64,000 bases of DNA from Aquincolibacterium sp964606385 (GTDB lineage Bacteria; Omnitrophota; Omnitrophia; Omnitrophales; Aquincolibacteriaceae): contig CAZSFZ010000008.1 in the NCBI GenBank assembly GCA_964606385.1, positions 16,807-80,806 of the forward strand, written 5' to 3'. The translations under genes were made by a program, and so were the position numbers. Positions within the stretch are counted from its first letter, which is position 1. Each line of letters opens with the position of its first letter. Under the pieces are notes generated by a model. The model did not search any database. It worked only from the letters and a program-made list of their open reading frames with translations, and was not told the origin of the DNA. This document shows positions 16,998 through 26,493 of this stretch, piece by piece.

Positions 16998-17025
16998 ATG
17001 ATATTAATATTATGAATAAAATCAA
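16998..17025 (-). promoter_or_regulatory. Candidate promoter for radC, leaderless
   Basis: TTGATT (17020-17025), 16-bp spacer and TATCAT (16998-17003) on the minus strand. Only 6 nt separate the -10 from the radC ATG, so transcription would begin at or next to the start codon. The whole gap 16992-17116 is AT-rich. Confidence 0.4.
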
Positions 17026-17116
17026 TAACTTATTTTAATATTCAAATCGAATACTATTGCCAGTCAGATTTTCTGTAAGGAAAAACATGAGGCTTTCTAC
17101 AAAAGGAAGGGCTGGA

Positions 17117-18427
17117 TCAGCGCCGCGACTGCGTCGTTATTTGCCGCTGGGTCTCGGCGATCGCTTCGTCAAGATAGCGGTATTTCCGGGAAGACACCTT
17201 TTTTGCTTTTTGGAATGCTCCCAAAGCGACCTCCGGTTGATTTAAATTCCGATAGATACATCCCAAAGTCCAATAGGCCATGTAATTATGGGGATCCACG
17301 TTTAGAGCCTCATCGACCAGTTTTTTCGCCTGGGAATAATCTTCGAGCTGATTGTGGGCATAGGCCAGCTCGATCAGGAGAACGGGATCCGAAAAACCCC
17401 TCGAGCGTTTTTGTCCCTGTTCAAGCGTCAGGCGGTATTGATTCAAAGCTTCCGAGACACGTCCTTGCTTCCTGTAAATATCTCCCAGATCGTTATGAAC
17501 ATTCGGATAGTCCTCCCTGAGGCGTATCACGTTCAAAAATTCGTTAGCCGCCTTTTCCAACATGCCCTGATCTCTATAAACCGCGGCTAGATTGTGCAGC
17601 CGTTCCACATTGTTGGGGTCAGACGCATAAGCTTTTTCAAGATAGGGTATCGCCTGACCATACCGTTCAAGGTTCATATAGGCCAAGCCAAGGTTATTAC
17701 ATACCGCCGGATCACTTGGATGGATCGATAAGGCGGTCTTGTAACGCTCAATGGATAATTCGAAATTATTGTTCCCGAAATAAAGATCTCCCAGTGCGCT
17801 ATGGGCTAAATAGAACTTGGGATCAATGCGTATCGCGGCAAGCAAATGATTTTGGACTTGATCATATTCCAATTCTTCATCATAGGATAACGCCGTCAGA
17901 TAATGCATTTGCGCCGAATCAGGATCGGCGGCGATAGCATCGTTGAACAGCTTTTGCGCCTTCAATTTGTCACCCGCTTGGAAAGCGCTCACCCCCTCTT
18001 CCTGAAAATAAGCGGCAGAAGCCTCTTGCTTCATTTTTATGATCTCTGGATTATCAGGAATTGCCGCATCTGCTCTCTGCAACAGGTCCATCGATTCCTT
18101 TAAAGCGCCTCTTTCCAGATAGAGATCTGCCAGCTCTAAATATGCCCGAACAAACTTCGGGTCCCTTTCAAGCGTCTTTTTATATTCTTCCACTGCCTGA
18201 GCCTTTAAGTCTTCATCCATATAGGAATTTGCCAAGACGTAATGGGCAGAAGCCAGAGGGATCACTTTGAATATCTCCCGTGTCACCTCCACACACTTTT
18301 TATGCCATGGATGAGTATTTCGCTCAGCCAAAGACATTTCATGGAATTCGAGCCAGATCTTCTGGCCCCAAAAAAGAATTCCCAAGAGGGCCGCCACAAG
18401 AACAAGGGTTCTGAGGATTTTTTTCAT
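17117..18427 (-). CDS. Membrane-anchored TPR protein
   Basis: From the ATG at 18425-18427, which overlaps the tsaE stop as ATGA, the protein has 436 residues. A signal-anchor helix (about 5-25) is followed by roughly ten tetratricopeptide repeats that fill the rest of the chain, with repeated A-x-Y-x-LG and A-x2-DP patterns. Such proteins are scaffolds on the outer face of the inner membrane or in the periplasm. No enzymatic domain is visible. It ends the thiL-tsaE transcript. A longer upstream frame exists but would start inside tsaE. Confidence 0.82.
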   Translation of the reverse strand: MKKILRTLVLVAALLGILFWGQKIWLEFHEMSLAERNTHPWHKKCVEVTREIFKVIPLASAHYVLANSYMDEDLKAQAVEEYKKTLERDPKFVRAYLELADLYLERGALKESMDLLQRADAAIPDNPEIIKMKQEASAAYFQEEGVSAFQAGDKLKAQKLFNDAIAADPDSAQMHYLTALSYDEELEYDQVQNHLLAAIRIDPKFYLAHSALGDLYFGNNNFELSIERYKTALSIHPSDPAVCNNLGLAYMNLERYGQAIPYLEKAYASDPNNVERLHNLAAVYRDQGMLEKAANEFLNVIRLREDYPNVHNDLGDIYRKQGRVSEALNQYRLTLEQGQKRSRGFSDPVLLIELAYAHNQLEDYSQAKKLVDEALNVDPHNYMAYWTLGCIYRNLNQPEVALGAFQKAKKVSSRKYRYLDEAIAETQRQITTQSRR

Positions 18428-18855
18428 AGGGACACCCCCGTGATCCGCCTTTGCAGAATATCCAGAATCTCGAAACGGATATGGCGGGCATGAGGCGGGA
18501 TGAGATGTTTGGCCTTCTCCGCCCATTCGACACAGGTGATCGCGGCGGGATCATTCACGAAATCCTCGAACCCGATATTTTCCAGCTCCTCCGTGGAATC
18601 GAGCCTGTAGCAATCAAAATGATAAAGTGGAACTTTGGATCTATAGACATGCATCAGAACGAATGTCGGGCTTTTCACCTGTTCGGGATTTTTCAATCCC
18701 AATCCCCCTGCAAGACCTTTAATAAAAGTGGTTTTCCCGCTGCCTAATTGCCCTTCCAGGCAGAGCACGGAACCGGGCTTCAATCTTTTGGCGAATTTCT
18801 TGGCGAGATCGATCGTTTCCTGGACCGACGAGGTAACAACGGTTTTATTTTTCAT
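18424..18855 (-). CDS. tsaE: tRNA threonylcarbamoyladenosine ATPase TsaE
   Basis: The 143-residue protein is a complete TsaE: P-loop GQLGSGKTTFIKGL, the SPTF motif (KSPTFVLMH), the HFDCYRL segment and the closing CVEWAEK. TsaE is the small ATPase that works with TsaB and TsaD to make the t6A37 modification on ANN-decoding tRNAs. It lies 1 bp after thiL and overlaps the TPR gene by 4 bp. TsaB and TsaD are not in the window. Confidence 0.95.
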   Translation of the reverse strand: MKNKTVVTSSVQETIDLAKKFAKRLKPGSVLCLEGQLGSGKTTFIKGLAGGLGLKNPEQVKSPTFVLMHVYRSKVPLYHFDCYRLDSTEELENIGFEDFVNDPAAITCVEWAEKAKHLIPPHARHIRFEILDILQRRITGVSL

Positions 18856-18856
18856 C

Positions 18857-19789
18857 TTAAAAATGCGAGTATCCGGTTTTTGACAGTTTAGGCGCTAAAA
18901 CAGTTCTCCCCTTTTTCATCCATCGGATCACAGGCTTCTTCCCCTCGATTTTGCCAATCCAAGAAAGCGGCACCTTAGAAAATCGCTTCTTCCAGGCTCT
19001 TTCAAGCATAAGCTTTTGTCGTAATGAAACCGTAAATAAAAGCTCAAAATCCTCACCATCAGAAAGCGCTCGTTTTAACGCCTGGGCACTATTGCCTCGC
19101 GAAAGCTTTTTTGCGTCTGAGGAAACCGGTATTTTGTCCAGATCCAGGACAGCTCCAACTTTCGAGGCCTGGAGAATATGCATGAAATCCTGAACAAGTC
19201 CGTCTGAAATATCGATCATGGAATTCACGAATTTGCCGCCGGCAAGAAATTCGCCTTCCTTTACACGCGGCGAAAAATCATAGTGCTTCCGAAGGATCGA
19301 TCCTCCTAGCGTCCCCGTCACCCCAATCCAATCCCCTACTTTTGCTCCGGCGCGGGCAATAACTTGATGCGGCCTGGCCTCGCCAAAGATCGCCACGCTT
19401 GCGAAGAATTCCTTGGATGTTGAAAAATCACCGCCAACACATGCAACGCCATATTCCCTCGCAATCTTCAGCAGACCGTCGTAAAAACGCTTCAACCAAG
19501 CGGTCGAAATATATTTAGGCTTTCCGATCGTGATCACGAACGCCGTAGGCTTGGCGCCCATCGCCGCAAGGTCACTTAGATTGATCGTGAGGGCTTTTCG
19601 AGCGATCTTTTCGGGGGACAACTTTTTTAAGACAAAATCTACACCCTCGACGATTACATCCGTCGACACGACCAGATGCCTTTTTTTTGCGATGCTTAGC
19701 ACCGCCGCATCATCCCCGATCCCAACCGAAACCTGTCTGCTACTGGAGATTTTCTTTTTTAGATAATCGATAAACGAAAATTCGTTCAT
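18857..19789 (-). CDS. thiL: Thiamine-monophosphate kinase
   Basis: The 310-residue protein shows the ThiL/PurM-like features: GIGDDAAVL near the N-terminus, DVIVEGVDF, ACVGGDFS, GTLGGS and the late SDGEDFELLF. ThiL phosphorylates thiamine phosphate to the active cofactor TPP. It is the first gene of the thiL-tsaE-TPR unit. The ribosome site is weak (GGAT). No other thiamine genes are nearby. Confidence 0.95.
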   Translation of the reverse strand: MNEFSFIDYLKKKISSSRQVSVGIGDDAAVLSIAKKRHLVVSTDVIVEGVDFVLKKLSPEKIARKALTINLSDLAAMGAKPTAFVITIGKPKYISTAWLKRFYDGLLKIAREYGVACVGGDFSTSKEFFASVAIFGEARPHQVIARAGAKVGDWIGVTGTLGGSILRKHYDFSPRVKEGEFLAGGKFVNSMIDISDGLVQDFMHILQASKVGAVLDLDKIPVSSDAKKLSRGNSAQALKRALSDGEDFELLFTVSLRQKLMLERAWKKRFSKVPLSWIGKIEGKKPVIRWMKKGRTVLAPKLSKTGYSHF

Positions 19790-19875
19790 TGTTTTTATCC
19801 GCGCATATTTTTTTCATAAAAACCATGCGAACAGACTGAACACTTTGCAATGCATACCAAACAAAATTATGCGGA

Positions 19876-20142
19876 CTAGACCTTCCCTGAGAACTCATCC
19901 AAAAATGACCGCAGCCATCCTTTGCCTTTTTCCGAGGGAATTTCATCTAATGCTTTCCGGTACTGCCACAAATCCCAAACCAAAAGAAGCATAGAACCCA
20001 CAAAAAGCAACCACCACCATGACAGACGCGAACGAAAAAGGCTAAAAATTAGCATTCCTCCCGTTCCCAAAACAAGACCCAAAGCATAAAGCGCGAGCGC
20101 CCAATAAAAACTTTTTTTCTCTGCTGGTTTGCTTTTGTTCAT
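19876..20142 (-). CDS. Small two-helix membrane protein
   Basis: The 88-residue protein has a basic N-terminus, two predicted transmembrane helices (about 12-34 and 40-60) and a short cytosolic C-terminal tail. No family was recognised. It lies 29 bp downstream of mtnA and 86 bp upstream of thiL, so it may be the last gene of the mtnA transcript. Confidence 0.55.
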   Translation of the reverse strand: MNKSKPAEKKSFYWALALYALGLVLGTGGMLIFSLFRSRLSWWWLLFVGSMLLLVWDLWQYRKALDEIPSEKGKGWLRSFLDEFSGKV

Positions 20143-20171
20143 ATTTCTTGGTTTACCGTGAAAATTACTCT

Positions 20172-21233
20172 TTACGCTTCGAGAAGTTTTTTTATCTTTT
20201 TAATCGACCCCTTAAATGGCAGCTTCAGAACACCAGCTTCGGTGATGATGCCGGAGATGTATTGGTGCGGCGTCACGTCGAAGGAGGGATTAAAGATCTT
20301 CATCCCCTTAGGCGCAAGACGCTTGCCGTTCATCTCGGCCACCTCACAATGCGGCCGTTCTTCGATCGGGATATCTTTTCCCGTTTTCGCTTTGAGATCA
20401 AAAGTCGTACTTGGTGCCGCAATATAAAATGGGATCTTATGCACATGAGCCAACACAGCCACGCCATAAGTACCGATCTTATTGGCCGTATCACCGTTCA
20501 TCGCGATGCGATCAGCGCCGACCACCACCCCATCGATCTTACCGGCTCGCATAAGACTCGCTGCCATATTGTCGCAGATCAGGGTCGACGGAATTTTACT
20601 TTTGTGAAGTTCCCAGGCCGTGAGGCGCGCACCTTGCAGGAGCGGACGCGTTTCATCCGCGTAAACAAAGAACGGGATTCTTTTTTCTTTCATCGCGTAA
20701 AATACGGCAAGTGCCGTTCCGTATCCCGAAGTCGCCAACCCGCCGGCATTGCAATGGGTCAGGATGCGCGAACCCGGCTTAAAAAGCTTCGCGCCATATT
20801 GCCCGATCTTCCGGCATATCCGGATATCGTCCTCATGGATCGATATGGCTTCCTGAAGAACAAGCTTCTTCAGATGCGAGACTTCTTTATCACGATGCAT
20901 GGCGGTGCAGGCCAGGATCCTTTCCAGCGCATAGGCAAGATTGCGAGCCGTCGGCCGCGATGAATCAAGGTATTGAGATTCCGAAAGAAGTTTCTGAAAA
21001 AAGGCGTGTCGGTTCCCCCGGAATGAATGGATCCCGAGATAAAGGCCATAACCGGCCGCAATGCCGATCGCGGGTGCTCCCCGTACGACCATGGTCCGGA
21101 TCGCTTTCCAAACAGCTTGGGAACTCCGGCACGGAACCCAAATTTCACAGGTAGGCAGTTTCCTCTGGTCTAAGAGGTAAAGGGTGTTTTTTGAGAAACG
21201 AATCGGCGAAAAAGGGACTTTTAGTTTTGTCAT
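20172..21233 (-). CDS. mtnA: S-methyl-5-thioribose-1-phosphate isomerase
   Basis: The 353-residue protein belongs to the eIF2B-alpha/MtnA family. It has VVRGAPAIG, ILTHCNAGGLAT with the catalytic Cys, DETRPLLQGARL, and the catalytic Asp in VVGADRIAMNGDTANKIGT. MtnA isomerises methylthioribose-1-phosphate to the ribulose form in methionine salvage. No other salvage gene is adjacent, so a role in a partial salvage (DHAP-shunt-like) route or with another 1-phosphate sugar is possible. The ATG has GGAG at about 6 nt. Confidence 0.93.
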   Translation of the reverse strand: MTKLKVPFSPIRFSKNTLYLLDQRKLPTCEIWVPCRSSQAVWKAIRTMVVRGAPAIGIAAGYGLYLGIHSFRGNRHAFFQKLLSESQYLDSSRPTARNLAYALERILACTAMHRDKEVSHLKKLVLQEAISIHEDDIRICRKIGQYGAKLFKPGSRILTHCNAGGLATSGYGTALAVFYAMKEKRIPFFVYADETRPLLQGARLTAWELHKSKIPSTLICDNMAASLMRAGKIDGVVVGADRIAMNGDTANKIGTYGVAVLAHVHKIPFYIAAPSTTFDLKAKTGKDIPIEERPHCEVAEMNGKRLAPKGMKIFNPSFDVTPHQYISGIITEAGVLKLPFKGSIKKIKKLLEA

Positions 21234-21311
21234 AGAGGCTCCGGGTGAATTAGATGATGCCGTATGATAGGCCCACGAAAGCTATCGAACAACAAAAACA
21301 AAGGATCGTCT

Positions 21312-22082
21312 TTATTTCATTCCAAAAAGAGCGCGGGCATTGGACGTGGTCAGATCCGCGACCTGTTCTAAACTCATGCCCTGGAGCTTCGCGGCACATT
21401 CCGCCGTCTCGACCATATAAAGAGGTTCATTGCGCTTTCCGCGCACCGATTGGGGCGCAAGATAAGGGCCGTCGGTTTCAAGAAGAAGCCGATCTTTAGG
21501 ACAAGCAGCGCAGGCCTCGCGCAGCGCATCGTTCTTTTTGTAGGTCAGGGCCCCGCCAAACGCCACATAAAAACCGAGTTCAAGAAATTGTTTCATTGTT
21601 TCCGCATTCGAGGAAAAACAGTGCAATGCGCCGCGGTAGGGCACATTCGAAAAATCTTTGAGAATCCGCGACAGATCGTCGTACGCGTCACGACAGTGGA
21701 TGATGATCGGTTTCTTGTATTGCCGGTACCATTCAAGAAAGATCTGCAGCAATTTTTGCTGCACATCCCGCGGCGAATGGTCATGAAAATAATCCAGGCC
21801 GACCTCCCCGATGGCCAACACTCTGGGATGCTGGAGAAGCTTTTCAAGCTCTAAAAGATCCCCGGCATTTGCAGCCTTGGTTTCATGAGGGTGATAACCG
21901 ATCGCGGCATAAACTTCCGGATATTGCTCCGCGACAGCGATCGCTTTCCGGGAATCCTCTAGATCGGTGCCGATATTCAAAAAACGCGTGATCCCGCCCT
22001 TAATCGCCCGCTGAATGACCTCGGAAAGATCCGCTTCATAGGGAGGGAAATGCAGGTGGATGTGGGTGTCCGTGAGGTTCAT
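21312..22082 (-). CDS. TatD-family metal-dependent hydrolase
   Basis: This 256-residue TIM-barrel protein carries the TatD ligands: DTHIHLHF at the start, GEVGLDYFHD, IIHCRDAYDD, HCFSS, and LLETDGPYLAP near the end. TatD proteins are Mg2+-dependent 3'-5' exonucleases; some homologues act as D-aminoacyl-tRNA deacylases. The start codon overlaps the metG stop by 4 bp (ATGA), the common metG-tatD arrangement. Confidence 0.93.
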   Translation of the reverse strand: MNLTDTHIHLHFPPYEADLSEVIQRAIKGGITRFLNIGTDLEDSRKAIAVAEQYPEVYAAIGYHPHETKAANAGDLLELEKLLQHPRVLAIGEVGLDYFHDHSPRDVQQKLLQIFLEWYRQYKKPIIIHCRDAYDDLSRILKDFSNVPYRGALHCFSSNAETMKQFLELGFYVAFGGALTYKKNDALREACAACPKDRLLLETDGPYLAPQSVRGKRNEPLYMVETAECAAKLQGMSLEQVADLTTSNARALFGMK

Positions 22083-23608
22083 GACACCTTCTCATCGAGG
22101 CGCGGGAAAAGCGGATCTCCTTTTTCAATAGCGGTGCCCGGCACAACGAGGGTTTTGCCGAACTCCGCGGCCGTACATACTTTTTCAGGAGCCTTGATCT
22201 TTAATCTCGTCAGGATCTTCGCGGCGGTATCCGGCATGAAGGCTTGAAGCAGGACCGCGGCATGCGCGACGCTATCAGCCAGATTAAAAAGCACGTCCCC
22301 GAGTTCTTCTTTTTTTGACGGATCTTTGGCAAGCGCCCAGGGTTTTGTTTCTTCGACAAATTGGTTGGCCCGCGTAATGACCGCCCAGATCTTCGCAACG
22401 GCCTCGCGAGGCTCATAATTTATAACCGCTTGAGAAACGCCCTCCCATAACTCGAGCGGCGCATAAAAACGATGGGGTTTTATCCCCTGCGGAATCTTCC
22501 CTTCGAAATATTTCTCGATCATGGAAGCGGTCCGGTGCCATAGATTCCCGAGGCCGTTCGCGAGATCGCTCGAATAGCGTTCGACCAAAAGATCTTCCGA
22601 ATAAGTCCCATCCAGCCCAAGCGTTACTTCATTCAGGAGAAAATAGCGCAAGACATCGCTTGAGTATTTTTGAACGATCGCGATCGGGTCCACGACATTC
22701 CCGGCTGACTTCGACATCTTCGCCCCGCCGATCCGCCACCATCCGTGCGCGAACACAAGCCTCGGCATCTCGACTCCCATAGCTTTAAGCATGATGGGCC
22801 AGAACACGGCATGCTGGCGCAAAATATCTTTCCCGACAAGATGGAGGTCCGCAGGCCAAAGCGATTTGAATTTCTTTTCGTCTATAAGATAACCGGCTCC
22901 CGTGATGTAATTGAGGAGCGCGTCAAACCAGACATAGATCACATGGTCTTTCGATCCAGGGTATTCGATCCCCCACGTAAGGCGCGCTTTAGGACGCGTG
23001 ATACAAAGGTCCTCGAGCGGTTCTTTCAGGAATCCGAGCACCTCATTCTTGCGGTATTCCGGCCGGATAAAATCCGGGTGTTGGTGGATATAATCGATGA
23101 GCCACTGCTGGTAAGTGGACATCTTGAAGAAATAGTTCTCTTCTTCGAGACGGTCCACGGCGCGGCCGCAATCGGGACATTTCCCTTCCCTGAGCTGCAA
23201 TTCCGTCCAAAACGATTCGCAGGGCGTGCAATACCAGCCGTGATAGGAGGCCTTATAGATGTCGCCTTTCGCCTCGAGCTCACTTAAAACTTTTTGGACC
23301 GTTTTTTTATGGTAATCATCCGTCGTGCGGATGAAATGGTCGTATTGGATCCCGAGAACACGCCAAAGCTCCTTGAACTGCGGCACGATCTCATCCACGA
23401 AGGCCTTCGGGTCCTTCCCCTGCTCCAATGCGGCTTTCTGAACCTTGATCCCGTGCTCGTCCGTCCCGGTGATATAAAAAACCTTCTCGCCGATCATCCG
23501 GTGAAAACGCGCGAACGTGTCGCACAAAATACTCGTATAGGCGTGGCCGATATGAGGCTTGCCGTTCACATAATAGATCGGCGTGGTCAGGTAGTAGGTC
23601 TTGGTCAT
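22079..23608 (-). CDS. metG: Methionyl-tRNA synthetase
   Basis: The 509-residue class I synthetase has the PIYYVNGKPHIGHAYT (HIGH) and KMSKSAGN signatures and one zinc knuckle (CTPCESFW...CPDCG). The anticodon-binding helical domain follows, but there is no C-terminal tRNA-binding (EMAP-like) extension, so this is the short monomer-type enzyme. It overlaps the preceding delta'-like gene and tatD by 4 bp each, showing tight coupling. Confidence 0.97.
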   Translation of the reverse strand: MTKTYYLTTPIYYVNGKPHIGHAYTSILCDTFARFHRMIGEKVFYITGTDEHGIKVQKAALEQGKDPKAFVDEIVPQFKELWRVLGIQYDHFIRTTDDYHKKTVQKVLSELEAKGDIYKASYHGWYCTPCESFWTELQLREGKCPDCGRAVDRLEEENYFFKMSTYQQWLIDYIHQHPDFIRPEYRKNEVLGFLKEPLEDLCITRPKARLTWGIEYPGSKDHVIYVWFDALLNYITGAGYLIDEKKFKSLWPADLHLVGKDILRQHAVFWPIMLKAMGVEMPRLVFAHGWWRIGGAKMSKSAGNVVDPIAIVQKYSSDVLRYFLLNEVTLGLDGTYSEDLLVERYSSDLANGLGNLWHRTASMIEKYFEGKIPQGIKPHRFYAPLELWEGVSQAVINYEPREAVAKIWAVITRANQFVEETKPWALAKDPSKKEELGDVLFNLADSVAHAAVLLQAFMPDTAAKILTRLKIKAPEKVCTAAEFGKTLVVPGTAIEKGDPLFPRLDEKVS

Positions 23609-24471
23609 ACAGAAACCGCTTTCTGGGACGGAAAAAGACGCGCGAGCCGTATGGCTAGCCGCGTCGCCATGAGTTTCTGATTCACGTTCATATCCAGAGC
23701 CGCCTTGGAATCATAGAGAAGATCCATGGCATCCAGCCAGCGGTTTGCCTCTTGAGCATTCGCGTTCTCCGCGGAGGTCAGCTGATAGAGCTTTTCCCTT
23801 GTCACAGTCATCAAGCCATCAAGTTTTTGCTTCACTTCATCGCGGGGCAAGGTGGGATAAGTCTCAAACACCTCACGAACCGGAAGGGCCTCGAGCCTTC
23901 CCGCGCCGCTCGAAGCCATGGGGGATGCCATCGGCATCAGGCGGATCTCGAACGAACGCGACAGGATCGTTTCCAGAAGATTATTTTTATTCTCCGTCAA
24001 AAGACAAAAAACCGTTTTCTTGGGCGGCTCTTCAAGCGTTTTTAAAAAAGCGTTGGCGGCCACCTCCTGCATCCGTTCGGCATTCGGAATGATGCAGATC
24101 TTCCAGGAACCTTCGAAAGGTTTCATGCCGGCCCACTGGATCGTTTCGCGGACTGCTTCGATCTTTATCGACCGCTCGCTGAGGTCCTCGCCAAGCCAAC
24201 GCACATCCGGATAACCGTGTTTCCATATCCGCTGCAAAAACACCTGATCTTTAGAATGAAAAAGTTTCGGATCGGCGCTCTCGAGCGCGTAGGCGAATGC
24301 GACCGCAAATTCTTCTTTAAGGTCCGCGCTATGACGCTCGCCGCCCATCTCAGCTGATTCCGCATCCTCACCGCATCCACAGAAAACATAGGAGGACGCG
24401 ACCCGCCCTTCCCGGATATGGGACTCAAGGATGCGCGCGGCCAGTTTCTGGGTATTATTAGCCAAAAACAT
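23605..24471 (-). CDS. holB: DNA polymerase III delta'-like subunit
   Basis: From the ATG at 24469-24471 the protein has 288 residues. The AAA+ fold of clamp-loader subunits is visible in ANAFLKTLEEPPKKTVFCLLT and the following sensor-1-like LSRSFEIRL. The P-loop position reads FCGCGEDAESAEMG and cannot bind nucleotide, as expected for delta', which is an ATPase-dead stator of the clamp loader. Divergent enough that only family level is certain. The start overlaps the tmk stop by 14 bp; the tmk-holB pairing is common. Confidence 0.82.
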   Translation of the reverse strand: MFLANNTQKLAARILESHIREGRVASSYVFCGCGEDAESAEMGGERHSADLKEEFAVAFAYALESADPKLFHSKDQVFLQRIWKHGYPDVRWLGEDLSERSIKIEAVRETIQWAGMKPFEGSWKICIIPNAERMQEVAANAFLKTLEEPPKKTVFCLLTENKNNLLETILSRSFEIRLMPMASPMASSGAGRLEALPVREVFETYPTLPRDEVKQKLDGLMTVTREKLYQLTSAENANAQEANRWLDAMDLLYDSKAALDMNVNQKLMATRLAIRLARLFPSQKAVSV

Positions 24472-25072
24472 GCTCAAGCCTTTCCCGGACTTTTTGACTG
24501 ACCGCTTCCACGGGTTTGCTAGTATCAAGCACGACCATCCGACGCGGCTCCTTTTTTGCGAGAGCAAGAAATCCGCGCCGCACCCGCTCATGAAAGCTCA
24601 AGGCCTCGCACTCGATCCTGTCATGCCGGCCCCCGCGTTTCAGCCCGCGCGTGATATCCACATCCAGAACAAACGTCAGATTCGGCTTCAAAGCTCCGCG
24701 AACAAGTTTGCTGGCCTCCTCGATCGCTTCGAGAGACAGATTGCGTCCATACCCCTGGTAGGCACGCGTCGAATCCTCGAACCGGTCGCAAATCACAACT
24801 TTTCCTTCCTTGAGCGCCGGTAACACCTTTTCATGAACAAGCTGCGCCCGGGCCGCGAGATAAAGCATCAGCTCCGTCACTCGCGACATTTCCTTGTTGT
24901 TTTTATCGAGCAAAACCGTCCGGATCGCCTCGCTGATAGAAGTCCCGCCCGGTTCGCGGAGCATTACGACCGAATAGCCTTTCTTTTTCAAAAAACCCAC
25001 GGCGTTCTTGATCTGAGTGCTCTTCCCCGCCCCTTCCGCGCCCTCAAATGTGATGAAGTATCCCTTTTTCAC
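24458..25072 (-). CDS. tmk: Thymidylate kinase
   Basis: The 204-residue enzyme has the P-loop FEGAEGAGKST, the REPGGT motif, CDRFEDSTRAYQGYGR and the LID-like region with GLKRGGRHDR. It phosphorylates dTMP to dTDP. It overlaps cysS by ATGA and the delta'-like gene by 14 bp. The family's normal length is kept. Confidence 0.96.
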   Translation of the reverse strand: MKKGYFITFEGAEGAGKSTQIKNAVGFLKKKGYSVVMLREPGGTSISEAIRTVLLDKNNKEMSRVTELMLYLAARAQLVHEKVLPALKEGKVVICDRFEDSTRAYQGYGRNLSLEAIEEASKLVRGALKPNLTFVLDVDITRGLKRGGRHDRIECEALSFHERVRRGFLALAKKEPRRMVVLDTSKPVEAVSQKVRERLEHVFG

Positions 25073-26493
25073 TTTTTAATGTCCCATGCCCGACGGGCTT
25101 TTTTAACGGTGGAAGGTTCACCCGGACGGCCGTCCTTGACAAGCCAGCCCTGCGCCGCGATCTCTTGACGCAAGACATCGGATTTTGCAAAATCTTTCAC
25201 CTTCCTGGCTTCCGTGTATTTTTCAAGCGCCATCCTTACTTGCGCGGGCGGCGTATCCGCTGCCGCGATATCAAACCCAAACAGTTCGTCCATTTTTGCG
25301 AAGAATGCGACGCACAACTCCAATCCTTTTTTCGGGATCTTTGTCAGATTCGCATTCAGGAATGTCACCGCTTCCTGATAACGGGCTAAGGCCACAGCAA
25401 CATTCAGGTCATCCTCCAAGGCCTTTTCGATCTCCGCGACCGCAGCCTCCAGGGGCTTCAAATCAAAATCCGTTTCGCCCTTTTGCTCCACAAGTTGCGA
25501 TCGGCTCAGGCACTGGAAATAGCAATTATCAAGTTTTTCGATCACCTCACGGGCCTCTTTCAAGCCATCAAATGTGAAATTCAGCTGATGGCGGTAATGG
25601 ACCGAAAGGAGCGCACATCGGAGGGCCATTGGGTCGTAGCCTTTAGCCAAAAGATCGCGGAGCGTGAAAAAATTCCCCTTGGATTTCGACATTTTTTCGC
25701 CGTTGACGAGCAAGTGTTTCGCGTGAAGCCAGTATTTCACAAAAGGCTTGCCCGTTGCCGCCTCGGATTGCGCGATCTCATTCTCGTGGTGCGGGAACAC
25801 CAGGTCCTCGCCGCCCGCATGGATATCGACGGTTTCCCCGAGGTGCCGCATGCACATGGCGGAACACTCGATGTGCCAGCCCGGACGGCCCTTACCCCAC
25901 GGTGAATCCCAGGAAGGCTCTCCTTCCTTGGCTTTTTTCCAAAGCACAAAGTCCGCGCCTTCTTCTTTTTCGTATTCATCATGAACGACTCGAGCGCCGG
26001 TAATATTCCCTTCGAGATTTTTCTTGGAAAGTTTCCCATACCCCCGAAAATTCGCGACGCGGTAGTAGACCGAGCCGTCCTCAGCTACATAGGCGATCCC
26101 CTTGGTGATCAGCTTCTCGATAAGCATAATGATGTCCGCTATGGAATCCGTTGCCTTGGGCTGGATCGCGGGCGCTAGCACGTTGAGCGTCTTCATGTCC
26201 TCCAGAAAAGCCTGGGTGTAAAACGCGGTGTATTCGCCAAGAGTTTTTTTCTCACGGTTCGCCCCGGCAATGGTCTTGTCATCCACATCCGTAATGTTCA
26301 TGACGTGTTTGACCTTCAACCCTTTGAACTCGAGGAATCGGCGGAGGAGGTCTTCAAAGACGAACGTGCGGAAATTCCCGATATGAGCGTAGTTATAGAC
26401 CGTCGGCCCGCAGGTATAAAGCGCCACCTCGCCGGTCTTGAGCGGCGTAAATTCTTCAAGTTTCCCTGAGAGCGTGTTATGGAACCGGATCAT
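25069..26493 (-). CDS. cysS: Cysteinyl-tRNA synthetase
   Basis: The 474-residue class I synthetase shows YTCGPTVYNYAHIGN (zinc Cys plus HIGH), WHIECSAMC with a second zinc Cys, HHENEIAQSEA and KMSKSKGNF. The C-terminal DALR-like anticodon domain is present. It charges tRNA-Cys. It is coupled by 4-bp overlaps to ispDF upstream and tmk downstream. Confidence 0.97.
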   Translation of the reverse strand: MIRFHNTLSGKLEEFTPLKTGEVALYTCGPTVYNYAHIGNFRTFVFEDLLRRFLEFKGLKVKHVMNITDVDDKTIAGANREKKTLGEYTAFYTQAFLEDMKTLNVLAPAIQPKATDSIADIIMLIEKLITKGIAYVAEDGSVYYRVANFRGYGKLSKKNLEGNITGARVVHDEYEKEEGADFVLWKKAKEGEPSWDSPWGKGRPGWHIECSAMCMRHLGETVDIHAGGEDLVFPHHENEIAQSEAATGKPFVKYWLHAKHLLVNGEKMSKSKGNFFTLRDLLAKGYDPMALRCALLSVHYRHQLNFTFDGLKEAREVIEKLDNCYFQCLSRSQLVEQKGETDFDLKPLEAAVAEIEKALEDDLNVAVALARYQEAVTFLNANLTKIPKKGLELCVAFFAKMDELFGFDIAAADTPPAQVRMALEKYTEARKVKDFAKSDVLRQEIAAQGWLVKDGRPGEPSTVKKARRAWDIKK

